Shown here piece after piece: positions 27,230 through 35,394 of a stretch of DNA of 64,000 nt (position 1 is its first letter; each line of letters starts with the position of its first letter). Source of the DNA: Bradyrhizobium forestalis. Its GTDB lineage: Bacteria; Pseudomonadota; Alphaproteobacteria; Rhizobiales; Xanthobacteraceae. The notes under the pieces are model-generated. The model was not told the DNA's origin, ran no database searches, and saw nothing but the letters and a program-made list of their open reading frames with translations. The DNA lies in assembly GCF_002795245.1 (NCBI RefSeq), contig NZ_PGVG01000005.1, positions 240,859 through 304,858 of the forward strand. Reading direction: 5' to 3'. A program made the position numbers and the translations under genes.

Positions 27230-28264
27230 TCAGCCCCGCACGCGCTTGATCATCTGCTCGATATGGGCAATCGGGGTTTCCGGCTGGATGCCATGGCCGA
27301 GGTTGAAGATCAGCCGCCCTTGCGCAAAATTGGCCAGCACGTCATCAACCGCGCGGTCGAGCGCGGCGCCGCCTGATATCAGCGCCAGCGGATCGAGATT
27401 GCCCTGCACCGCGACCTTGCTCTGCACGCGCTCGCGGACGAAGGCCGGCTCTGCGGTCCAGTCGATGCTGACCGCGTTCACTCCGGTTGCCTCGACGTAA
27501 GCGGGCAGCAGCGCGCCGGCGCCGCGGGGGAAGCCGATGATCTTCGCATCGGGCACCTTCGCGCGCACGCCCTCCACAATGCGCCGCGTCGGTTCGGTCG
27601 ACCAGCGCGCGAACTCGGCGGGCGGCAGCACGCCGGCCCAGGTGTCGAAGATCTGCAGCGCATCGGCACCGGCGGCGAGCTGCGCCAGCAGATACGCGAT
27701 CGAGCTGTCGACCAGCACGTCGATGATTTTGGAAAACGCCTCGGGATGCCGGTAGGCCATCATCCGGGCCGGTGCCTGGTCCGGCGTGCCGTGGCCTGCG
27801 ACCATGTAGGTCGCCACCGTCCACGGCGCGCCGCAAAAACCGATCAGCGCGGTCCTGGGATCGAGCGCGCTGCGCACGATCTTCAGTGCGTCGAACACCG
27901 GCTGAAGCTTGCCGAGATCGGCGTGCGGCGCCAGCGTTCCGACCTTTGCCGGATCGTCCAGCGGCTCGAGCCGCGGGCCTTCGCCGACCTCGAAGCGTAC
28001 CGAGCGGCCGAGCGCGTAGGGGATCACCAAAATGTCGGAGAAGATGATTGCCGCGTCGAAGCCGAACCTGCGGATCGGCTGCAGTGTCACCTCGGCGGCA
28101 AGCTCCGGGTTGAAGCAGAGATCGAGGAAGCCGCCGGCCTTGGCGCGCACCTCGCGATATTCCGGCAAGTAGCGCCCGGCTTGGCGCATCATCCACATGG
28201 GCGGGACGGCTTGGCGCTGGCCGGAGAGCACGTCGATGAAAGGTTTCGTCGGAGACTGGGGCAC
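27230..28264 (-). CDS. hemE: Uroporphyrinogen decarboxylase
   Basis: This 344-residue enzyme decarboxylates uroporphyrinogen III to coproporphyrinogen III in the cytoplasm. The start is GTG at 28264 with AGGA about nine bases upstream. The N-terminal signature [17 protein letters not shown] and the catalytic Asp segment [17 protein letters not shown] are both intact, as is [13 protein letters not shown]. The gene is convergent with HemC, with about 170 bases between the stop codons. In related bacteria hemE is often near rho and hemH by the origin, so this placement next to a divergent HemC is worth noting, though I cannot tell whether a second copy exists. Confidence 0.93.
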   Translation of the reverse strand: MPQSPTKPFIDVLSGQRQAVPPMWMMRQAGRYLPEYREVRAKAGGFLDLCFNPELAAEVTLQPIRRFGFDAAIIFSDILVIPYALGRSVRFEVGEGPRLEPLDDPAKVGTLAPHADLGKLQPVFDALKIVRSALDPRTALIGFCGAPWTVATYMVAGHGTPDQAPARMMAYRHPEAFSKIIDVLVDSSIAYLLAQLAAGADALQIFDTWAGVLPPAEFARWSTEPTRRIVEGVRAKVPDAKIIGFPRGAGALLPAYVEATGVNAVSIDWTAEPAFVRERVQSKVAVQGNLDPLALISGGAALDRAVDDVLANFAQGRLIFNLGHGIQPETPIAHIEQMIKRVRG

Positions 28265-28295
28265 GAATGGTCCTGCAGAAGGTTATGGCCTCTGA

Positions 28296-28586
<291 letters not shown>

Positions 28587-28761
28587 CGACGTCGGGCGCG
28601 CCGGATTCCGATAGGCGTGCTAATGTCCTGTTAGCGATGCCCAGATCGTTGCGTCCGTAGGACTACTGGAAACCGGGAAGATCGCCACGTATTCCGGTAG
28701 TCATTTCAGAATTCAATAACAGAAGCGGCAGAGTTTCCGAACGATCGGAGGACCCTGCCGC

Positions 28762-30666
28762 ATGAGCGCTGCTACCCAACGAGCTGGATGGAGCCGTCTG
28801 CCGCTGCGCGCGGCGGCCTTCGTCGTGCTGACCTGCACGACCATCCTCGGCGTCAGCGGTTGGCGCGAATGGGCGGCACGCGACGCGGTGCTCAAGGGTG
28901 CCGAGACGGAGATGGCGAACGTTGCCCGTTCGCTGACACAGCATGCCGAGGACAGCCTCGATCTTCTGGATTCCGGCGTCGTCGGCGTGGTCAGCCGATT
29001 GGAGATGGATGGTGCTGGGCCCGCCACGATCGCGAAGCTGCGCATCCTGCTGGAGACGCGGAAGAAAGCGATCGAGCGCATTCACAGCCTTGCCATCACC
29101 GACGATCAGGGCAACTGGCTGACCTTGCCCGGTACGATCGGCTCGACCCTCAGCGACGACGCGTTCTTCCGTTATCACCAGATCTCCCCGAAACGAGAGC
29201 CTCATGTCGGCCGTCCCGTGAAGAGCCTCGTGGACGGCGAATGGGTCGTCACCCTGTCGCGCCGCTTCAACAAGCCGGACGGCGGCTTCGGCGGCGTGGT
29301 GCTCGCGACCATCAGCTCGAAATATCTTTCGCATTTCTACGAGCAGTTCGAGATCGGCCGCAACAGCTCGGTGTCGCTCACGCATGGCGACGGCATGATC
29401 ATCGCGCGCAATCCCAGCAACGAGACATTCGTCGGACGCAGCGTCTCCGACAAGCCGCTGTTCCGCGAGCCGGATCTGCAACGGCCGAAGGGTGCCTATC
29501 ATTTCAAGTCGCCGCTGGACGGTGCCGAGCGCGTCAGCTTCTTCAATCGCAGCAGCCGTTTCCCGCTCCTCCTGCTCGCCACCGTCGACAAGGACGAGTT
29601 GCTGGCGCCCTGGCGTGCGGCGGCGATCTCCCGCATGCTCTACGTGCTCGCGCTGGTGATGCTGATCGCGGTCATTGGCGGCGTGCTGGTGCGGCAGCTG
29701 CAGCGAGGCCAGCGCATGGCCGTCGCGCTGGCCGACAAGGAGGCGCATTTCCGCCTGCTCGCCGAAGGCTCCAGCGACATGGTGACGCGTATCGGGCTCG
29801 ACGAGCGCTTGCGCTATGTCTCGCCCTCGTCGGTCCGCATCGTCGGCTGGCGCCCCAATCAGCTGATCGGCACGCCGGCTCTTGCCGGTATCAATCCGGA
29901 GGATCTGCCGGAGGTCCAGGCGATCGTCGACGCCATGAAGCGTGGCGAGAAGGAGGAGGCGCGTCTCACCTACCGCAACTCGCACCGGCAGAACGGCGAA
30001 ATCTGGCTCGAATCGACCATGCGGGTGACGCGCAAGGAGAATGGCCGCATCGACGGCGTGGTCGCGATCTCCCGCGACATCACCGAGCACAAGAAGCTGG
30101 AAACCAGGCTCGAGACGCTTGCGATCGAGGACAGCCTCACCGGGCTCGCCAACCGCCGCCGCTTCGACGAGCGGCTGAAGGAGGAATGGGCGCGGGCCTA
30201 CCGCGACCGCTCCAGCCTTGGTCTGTTGATGATCGATGTGGACCACTTCAAGGCCTACAACGATGAATACGGCCATCCCGCGGGCGATGCCTGCCTGCGC
30301 CGGATCGCAAAGATCATCGCGGCCGAGGCGCACCGCGCCGGCGATCTGGCGGCGCGCTATGGCGGCGAGGAATTCGCCGTGCTGCTGCCGAATACCGATG
30401 CCGCCAGCTGCGCCCGGGTCGGCGAACGAATCCGCGACGCCGTTCACCGGGCGGGCCTCGTCCACGCCTCGAGCCCGATTTCGGGACGCGTGAGCGCCTC
30501 GCTCGGCGGCGCGGCCTGCCGGCCGACGTTCGAGCGAACCGCAGGGGTTGCCGCGCTGGTGGAGGCCGCCGATCGCGCGCTCTACGCCGCCAAGGATGCC
30601 GGCCGCGACCGCCTGACGATGTCGGGCGAGGTCATGACCCTGCTGCCCAAGGCGTCAGGCCAGTAA
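28762..30666 (+). CDS. Diguanylate cyclase with Cache and PAS sensor domains
   Basis: This 634-residue protein has a membrane helix at about 17-33, a periplasmic double-Cache sensor region (about 40-285) and a second helix at about 291-310. A PAS domain follows (about 328-445) and then a C-terminal GGDEF domain (about 455-620). The active motif is GGEEF at 534-538. The inhibitory RxxD site (R525, D528) lies five residues before it. It should make cyclic di-GMP in response to a periplasmic small molecule and be product-inhibited. GGAGG upstream fixes the start. It is a lone gene. A link to polysaccharide output is possible but inferred. Confidence 0.9.
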   Translation: MSAATQRAGWSRLPLRAAAFVVLTCTTILGVSGWREWAARDAVLKGAETEMANVARSLTQHAEDSLDLLDSGVVGVVSRLEMDGAGPATIAKLRILLETRKKAIERIHSLAITDDQGNWLTLPGTIGSTLSDDAFFRYHQISPKREPHVGRPVKSLVDGEWVVTLSRRFNKPDGGFGGVVLATISSKYLSHFYEQFEIGRNSSVSLTHGDGMIIARNPSNETFVGRSVSDKPLFREPDLQRPKGAYHFKSPLDGAERVSFFNRSSRFPLLLLATVDKDELLAPWRAAAISRMLYVLALVMLIAVIGGVLVRQLQRGQRMAVALADKEAHFRLLAEGSSDMVTRIGLDERLRYVSPSSVRIVGWRPNQLIGTPALAGINPEDLPEVQAIVDAMKRGEKEEARLTYRNSHRQNGEIWLESTMRVTRKENGRIDGVVAISRDITEHKKLETRLETLAIEDSLTGLANRRRFDERLKEEWARAYRDRSSLGLLMIDVDHFKAYNDEYGHPAGDACLRRIAKIIAAEAHRAGDLAARYGGEEFAVLLPNTDAASCARVGERIRDAVHRAGLVHASSPISGRVSASLGGAACRPTFERTAGVAALVEAADRALYAAKDAGRDRLTMSGEVMTLLPKASGQ

Positions 30667-30685
30667 GAGCCGGCCCAACAGCTAC

Positions 30686-30813
30686 GTGTCCCGGACGCGA
30701 CGCAGCGTGAAACGCTGCGGCGCTGAGCCGGGACCCAGCACTTATCTTGCCGCAATGATGGGCCCCGGTTCAGCAGCGCATCGCAAAGCGCGCTGCGCTG
30801 CGCCCGGGGCACG
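30686..30813. repeat. Palindromic intergenic repeat, family F
   Basis: A dyad of about 128 bases opens GTGTCCCGGACGCGACGCAGCG and closes with GCTGCGCCCGGGGCAC. It fills the gap between two convergent genes and may serve as a transcription end for either. The element at 50635 shows a similar hairpin style. Confidence 0.6.
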
Positions 30814-30818
30814 AGAAT

Positions 30819-31037
30819 TCAATAATGCGGCGGAGGCTCGTTGGCGGGCCCCGGCGCATTTGCCTCGGCCTCCTGAAGCCGCTCATTGAGCTGCGCGATT
30901 TGCCGCGTCAGCGTGTCGATCTGCTTCCACTGCGCGGTGATGGTCTGGTTCAACGTCTCGATCGTGTCGTCCTGGTAGGCGATCCGCGCCTCCAGCGTGT
31001 CGATGCGCTCGCTCAGCGTCTTGATCTCATTCGTCAC
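30819..31037 (-). CDS. slyX: SlyX family protein
   Basis: I place the start at the GTG at 31037 (VTNEIKTLSERIDTLE), giving 72 residues. The frame is open further upstream only as antisense-like read-through of the neighbouring gene. The protein is a short coiled coil (about 4-58, heptad pattern with Leu/Ile) ending in a Pro-rich tail (PPPHY), which is the classic SlyX layout. Its function is unknown. It overlaps the 3' end of the TrhO gene by 11 bases, so translational coupling is likely, with AGGA as ribosome site inside that gene. Confidence 0.8.
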   Translation of the reverse strand: MTNEIKTLSERIDTLEARIAYQDDTIETLNQTITAQWKQIDTLTRQIAQLNERLQEAEANAPGPANEPPPHY

Positions 31038-31794
31038 GTGCCGCGTCCTTGTCCCGTTCGCGCAAGCCGTGGCCGAGCGCCACGCGCTCGTCGAACACGA
31101 AGCATTCGCCGCGCCAGCGGCTCTGCGCCTCCGGCACCTCATCGAGATATCTCAGGATGCCGCCCTTGAGGTGGTAGACCTCGGCAAAGCCGCGGGCGAG
31201 CAGGTGCGCGCTCGCCTTTTCGCAGCGGATGCCGCCGGTGCAGAACATCGCGATCCTGCGGTGCTTGGCCGGATCGAGGCTGGCTGCGGCAAACTCCTTG
31301 AACTGGCCAAAGCTCTTGATGCCGGGGTCGACCGCGCCCTCGAACGTGCCCATCGCCACTTCGAAGGCGTTGCGGGTGTCGAGCAGCAGCGTGCCTGGGG
31401 CAGCGATCAGCGCGTTCCATTCGCGCGCATCGACATAGGTGCCGACCTGGCGCGTCGGATCGGCGGCCGCATCGCCCAGCGTGACGATCTCCTTCTTCAG
31501 CCGCACCTTGAGTCGGCCGAACGGCATCGCCGCCGCAGTCGAGAACTTCAATTCGAGATTGTTCAGCCGGCCGCCGAACATGTCGCCGTGTGCGAGCTCG
31601 TGGGCGAACGTGTCGATCGCCTCGGCCGCGCCCGCGATGGTGCCGTTGATGCCCTCCTCGGCCAGTAGCACGCTACCTTTCAGCGCAAGGCCAGCGCAGA
31701 ACGCGCGCAGCGGCTCGCGCAGCTCGCGGTAATCGGGCAGGGCGGCGAATTGATAGAAGGCGCAGACCTTGTAAGCCGTATTCTTGGAAGTCAT
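31027..31794 (-). CDS. trhO: tRNA uridine(34) hydroxylase, rhodanese family
   Basis: This 255-residue protein matches the YceA/TrhO family, which makes 5-hydroxyuridine at the wobble position of tRNAs using oxygen. An N-terminal acylphosphatase-like domain (about 1-95, with GSVLLAEEGINGTIAG) comes before a rhodanese domain (about 115-235). The active-site loop is MFCTGGIRCEKASA, with the catalytic Cys in the expected place. It is cytoplasmic. It precedes SlyX, with which it overlaps. The family assignment is firm because both the EEGINGT and CTGGIRCEK motifs are present. Confidence 0.9.
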   Translation of the reverse strand: MTSKNTAYKVCAFYQFAALPDYRELREPLRAFCAGLALKGSVLLAEEGINGTIAGAAEAIDTFAHELAHGDMFGGRLNNLELKFSTAAAMPFGRLKVRLKKEIVTLGDAAADPTRQVGTYVDAREWNALIAAPGTLLLDTRNAFEVAMGTFEGAVDPGIKSFGQFKEFAAASLDPAKHRRIAMFCTGGIRCEKASAHLLARGFAEVYHLKGGILRYLDEVPEAQSRWRGECFVFDERVALGHGLRERDKDAARDE

Positions 31795-32003
31795 GGCCGC
31801 TCGTTTAGCAGGCGGCCGGCGCCTGGAAAACCCGCATCGCGAGAGCCTGCAAAAGGTCTATACGCCCAGCGGATGGCTGCCATTTCCCTGGTATGCCAGC
31901 ATTGCCGAGGGCCGCCGGAATGTGTCATGTAGACCCGGTTTTTCCGAGACGGCGCGGCGCGCGCATCCACGGCCAAGAAAGCCTAACGAGAGCAAGACAT
32001 TCG

Positions 32004-33590
32004 ATGAGAAACTTCCATTTCCCCGGCAGGTCCACGGTCCACGCCACCAATGCGATGGTGGCGACCTCGCATCCGCAGGCCTCGCTGGCCGCGATCGAGG
32101 TGCTGCGAGAGGGCGGCACCGCAGTGGACGCAGCCGTCGCGGGTTCGGCCCTGCTCGGCGTGATCGAGCCGCAATCGACCGGTATCGGCGGTGACTGCTT
32201 TGCGCTGATCCAGCCGCGCGGCGAAGGCAAGATCATCGCCTATAACGGCTCCGGCCGCGCCCCGAAGGCGGCGAATGCCGACTGGTATCTCGAACGCAAG
32301 ATCAATTCGGTGCCGCTGACCTCCGCGCACGCCGTCTCGATCCCCGGCGTGATCGACGCCTTTGCGACCGTGCTGCGCGATCACGGCAAGTTCGGCTTCG
32401 ACCGCCTGCTCCAGCCCGCGATCAAGGCGGCCGAGGAAGGCTATGTCGTCGCCCCCCGCATCGCCTTCGACTGGAAGAACCAGTTCGAGAAGCTGAAAAA
32501 CGGCACCAACACCGTGCGCTACCTGCTGCCGGGCGGCAAGCCGCCGGTGGCCGGCGACGTCATCCGCCAGGCCGAGCTCGGCAAGACGCTGCGCGCGCTC
32601 GCAAAGGACGGCCGCGACGCGTTCTACAAGGGCGAGATCGCGGAGGACATGGTCGAGACCCTCAGGGGCATCGGCGGTCTGCATACGCTCGACGATTTCG
32701 CCGCGCACACGACCGAAGTGACCACGCCGATCGGCACCATGTACAAGGGCTACGATTTCTGGCAGTGCCCGCCGAACGGCCCGGGCGTCACCGCGCTCTT
32801 GATGCTCAACATCCTGTCGCGCTTCGACCTGAGCAAGTATGCGCCCGTGAGCGTCGAGCGCTTCCATCTCGAGGCGGAAGCCGCGCGCATCGCCTACATG
32901 AATCGCGAGATGCATGTCGCTTCCCCCGAGCACATGAAGATCAACGTCGCCGAGATGCTCGAAAAGGGATTTGCCGACGAATACATCAGCAAGACCCGCA
33001 TGGACGGCATGCTCGATCTGCCGAACGTCGCCCCGCCGATGAATCCTTCGACCATCTACATCACGGTGGTCGACAAGGACCGCAACGTCTGCTCGTTCAT
33101 CAACTCGGTCGCGCATTCCTTCGGCTCGGCGATCGTCTCCAACAAGACCGGCGTCTTGTTCCAGAACCGCGCCGGCGGCTTCCGCATCCAGCCCGGCCAT
33201 CCCAACTGCATCGAGGGCGGCAAGCGCCCGCTGCATACGATCATGCCGGGCCTGCTCACCAAGGGCGGCCGTTCGGTGATGCCGTTCGCGGTGATGGGCG
33301 GACAATATCAGCCGACCGGCCAGACCCACGTGCTGACCAACATCCTCGACTATGGCTGTGACGTGCAGGAGGCGATCGACATGCCGCGCGGCCTGCACTA
33401 CGAGGGCCAGTATCAGCTCGAGGATAGCGTGCCGGCTGCGATCGTCGAAGGTTTGAAGAAGATCGGCCACAAGACCACCAGCGTGGTCGGTCCGCTCGGC
33501 GGCGCTCAGGCGATCTGGATCGACTGGGAGAAGGGCACGCTCACCGGCGGTTCCGATCCGCGCAAGGACGGCTGCGCGCTGGGCTATTGA
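32004..33590 (+). CDS. Gamma-glutamyltransferase family protein, atypical
   Basis: Starting at the ATG at 32004 (MRNFHFPGRSTVHATN) gives 528 residues. A GAGAG ribosome site supports this. The Ntn-hydrolase family fold is clear: GGTAVDAAVAGSALLGVIEPQSTGIGGDCFA near the N-terminus, and IMPGLLTKGG and MGGQYQPTGQ near the C-terminus. The self-processing nucleophile Thr aligns with the Thr in NPSTIYITVVD, but the usual following His is an Ile (STI, not TTH). No signal peptide is seen, whereas glutathione-degrading enzymes are exported. It may be a cytoplasmic amidase of the family. The substrate is unknown. Confidence 0.82.
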   Translation: MRNFHFPGRSTVHATNAMVATSHPQASLAAIEVLREGGTAVDAAVAGSALLGVIEPQSTGIGGDCFALIQPRGEGKIIAYNGSGRAPKAANADWYLERKINSVPLTSAHAVSIPGVIDAFATVLRDHGKFGFDRLLQPAIKAAEEGYVVAPRIAFDWKNQFEKLKNGTNTVRYLLPGGKPPVAGDVIRQAELGKTLRALAKDGRDAFYKGEIAEDMVETLRGIGGLHTLDDFAAHTTEVTTPIGTMYKGYDFWQCPPNGPGVTALLMLNILSRFDLSKYAPVSVERFHLEAEAARIAYMNREMHVASPEHMKINVAEMLEKGFADEYISKTRMDGMLDLPNVAPPMNPSTIYITVVDKDRNVCSFINSVAHSFGSAIVSNKTGVLFQNRAGGFRIQPGHPNCIEGGKRPLHTIMPGLLTKGGRSVMPFAVMGGQYQPTGQTHVLTNILDYGCDVQEAIDMPRGLHYEGQYQLEDSVPAAIVEGLKKIGHKTTSVVGPLGGAQAIWIDWEKGTLTGGSDPRKDGCALGY

Positions 33591-33636
33591 TCTCCGCTGC
33601 GAGGTTCCTCGCGCAGGATCAGGAAAAGTTGACGAA

Positions 33637-33670
33637 GGGCGGCGCGGCATTTGCTGCGCCGCCCTTTCTC
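33637..33670 (+). terminator. Rho-independent terminator after the gamma-glutamyltransferase gene
   Basis: A GC-rich stem of nine base pairs (GGGCGGCGC / GCGCCGCCC) with a 10-base loop is followed by TTTCTC. It starts 47 bases after the stop codon. Confidence 0.7.
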
Positions 33671-33759
33671 GTTCGGAACGGAGCTCATTGCTCCAAGTTA
33701 TGGGCCGATGAGCGGTGCAGGCGTGCGCTGCTTTTCTAGATAGCGGCGGAGGCCGGCCC

Positions 33760-34374
33760 ATGTCCGACAAATCAAGTTCCCGACCATCCGGATTCGATCG
33801 GCGCGCCTTCATGGCCGGTGCCGCCGGAAGTGTACTGGTTCCGATGACGGCGCGTGCGGCTGCGCAAGATGCGAGTGAGACCGTCGCGCAAAATCCGTCG
33901 CTTCCCGTTGAGGTCACGCTGCGGGTGAACGGCAAGGACAAGCGCCTGAGCATCGATGCGCGCACCACGGTGCTCGATGCGCTGCGCGAACATCTCAAGC
34001 TCACCGGCAGCAAGAAGGGCTGCGACCACGGCCAGTGCGGCGCCTGCACGGTGCTGATCGATGATCGCCGCGTGGTGTCATGCCTGACGCTGGCGCTCGC
34101 CGCCGAAGGGCAGGAGATCACGACCATCGAGGGCCTCGCCACCGACGACCGCCTGCATCCGATGCAGCAGGCCTTCATCGACAACGACGCGTTCCAATGC
34201 GGCTACTGCACGCCCGGCCAGATCATGTCTGCCGTGGCCTGCGTGAGGGAGGGACATGCGGGAAACGAGCCCGACATCCGCGAATATATGAGCGGCAACA
34301 TCTGCCGCTGCGCGGCCTATCCCAACATCGTCGCCGCCGTGAAGCAGGCCGCGCCCGAGATCATGAAAGGCTAG
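33760..34374 (+). CDS. Periplasmic aldehyde oxidoreductase, [2Fe-2S] subunit (PaoA-like)
   Basis: The ATG at 33760, preceded by GGCGGAGG, gives 204 residues. A Tat signal is visible: RRAFMAGAAGSVLVPM. The plant-type cluster follows (C in GSKKGCDHGQCGACTVLIDDRRVVSC), and the second cluster domain has QCGYCTPGQ and NICRCAAYPNI. This is the small subunit of xanthine oxidase-family enzymes of the PaoABC type, carrying electrons from the molybdenum subunit. The two partner subunits are encoded immediately downstream. The Tat signal implies that the assembled complex is exported folded into the periplasm. Confidence 0.9.
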   Translation: MSDKSSSRPSGFDRRAFMAGAAGSVLVPMTARAAAQDASETVAQNPSLPVEVTLRVNGKDKRLSIDARTTVLDALREHLKLTGSKKGCDHGQCGACTVLIDDRRVVSCLTLALAAEGQEITTIEGLATDDRLHPMQQAFIDNDAFQCGYCTPGQIMSAVACVREGHAGNEPDIREYMSGNICRCAAYPNIVAAVKQAAPEIMKG

Positions 34375-34378
34375 GCGC

Positions 34379-35392
34379 ATGCGACCGTTTTCGTACCAGA
34401 GAGCATCAGACCCCGACATGGCCGTGCAGGCGCTCGGCGCCGCCGCGACCAATACTCCGCTGACAAAGGCGACAGCGCAGCCGCTTGCCGGCGGCACCAC
34501 GCTGATCGATCTGATGAAGCTCGACGTGATGCGGCCCACTGCGATCGTCGATATCAATCCGCTGGCGCACGCCTGGTCGGCGATCGAGCCGGGTAGCGAT
34601 GCCTTGCGGCTCGGCGCGCTGGCAAAGATGTCGGACGTCGCTGCGCACGCCGAGGTCCAGCGCAGCTATCCGGTGATCGCGGATTCGCTGAAGCTCGCCG
34701 CCAGCGCCCAGCTGCGCAACATGGCAACCCTCGGCGGCAACGTGATGCAGCGGACGCGCTGCAACTACTTCCGTGATGTCTCCTATGAGAATTGCAACAA
34801 GCGCAATCCCGGGTCCGGCTGCGCCGCAATGGACGGCGTCAATCGCATGCATGCGGTGCTCGGTACCTCCGATCAGTGCATCGCGACCTATCCTGGTGAT
34901 TTTGCCCAGGCATTGATCGCTCTGGATGCAACGGTCGAGATCACGGGCAAGGCCGGTACGCGCAGCATGCCGTTCGCGCAGCTTCACAAGGCGCCGGGAA
35001 GTACGCCCGACATTGAGACCGCGCTTCAGCCCGGCGATCTGATCTCGGCGTTCTCCATTTCCGGACGCTGGCCGCGCTCGGTGTATCTCAAGGCGCGCGA
35101 CCGGCAATCCTACGAATTCGCACTGTCGTCGGCTGCGATAGCGCTCGACGTGCAGGATGGCACGATCAGGGACGCCCGCGTCGCGCTCGGCGGCGTCGCC
35201 ACCGTGCCGTGGCGGGCGCGCGAGGCGGAGGCTTTATTGAAGGGACACAGGTTCGACGAAGCGCTGGCGCAGCGCGTCGCCGATGCCGCCTTTGCGGACG
35301 CCCGCGGCCGCCGGCACAACAGCTTCAAGATCGCGCTCGGCAAGCGAGTGGTGGCACGCGCGCTCCAGCAGGCCGTAACGATGGAGATCTGA
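34379..35392 (+). CDS. Periplasmic aldehyde oxidoreductase, FAD subunit (PaoB-like)
   Basis: This 337-residue subunit belongs to the FAD-binding molybdopterin dehydrogenase family. The FAD-contact motifs are AGGTTLIDLMKLDV near residues 37-50 and LATLGGN-like (NMATLGGNVMQRTRC) near 117-131. A cysteine-rich segment (CNYFRDVSYENCNKRNPGSGC) matches the extra cluster-binding insert known for PaoB. The gene begins four bases after the small subunit and ends two bases before the large subunit, which is a tight operon. It has no signal of its own, so it probably travels with the Tat-targeted small subunit. Confidence 0.9.
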   Translation: MRPFSYQRASDPDMAVQALGAAATNTPLTKATAQPLAGGTTLIDLMKLDVMRPTAIVDINPLAHAWSAIEPGSDALRLGALAKMSDVAAHAEVQRSYPVIADSLKLAASAQLRNMATLGGNVMQRTRCNYFRDVSYENCNKRNPGSGCAAMDGVNRMHAVLGTSDQCIATYPGDFAQALIALDATVEITGKAGTRSMPFAQLHKAPGSTPDIETALQPGDLISAFSISGRWPRSVYLKARDRQSYEFALSSAAIALDVQDGTIRDARVALGGVATVPWRAREAEALLKGHRFDEALAQRVADAAFADARGRRHNSFKIALGKRVVARALQQAVTMEI

Positions 35393-35394
35393 CC

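Noticed and set aside
31983..34184. A 733-codon minus-strand frame across the gamma-glutamyltransferase gene.
   Set aside because: Antisense of an enzyme gene with intact family motifs; composition typical of a shadow frame.
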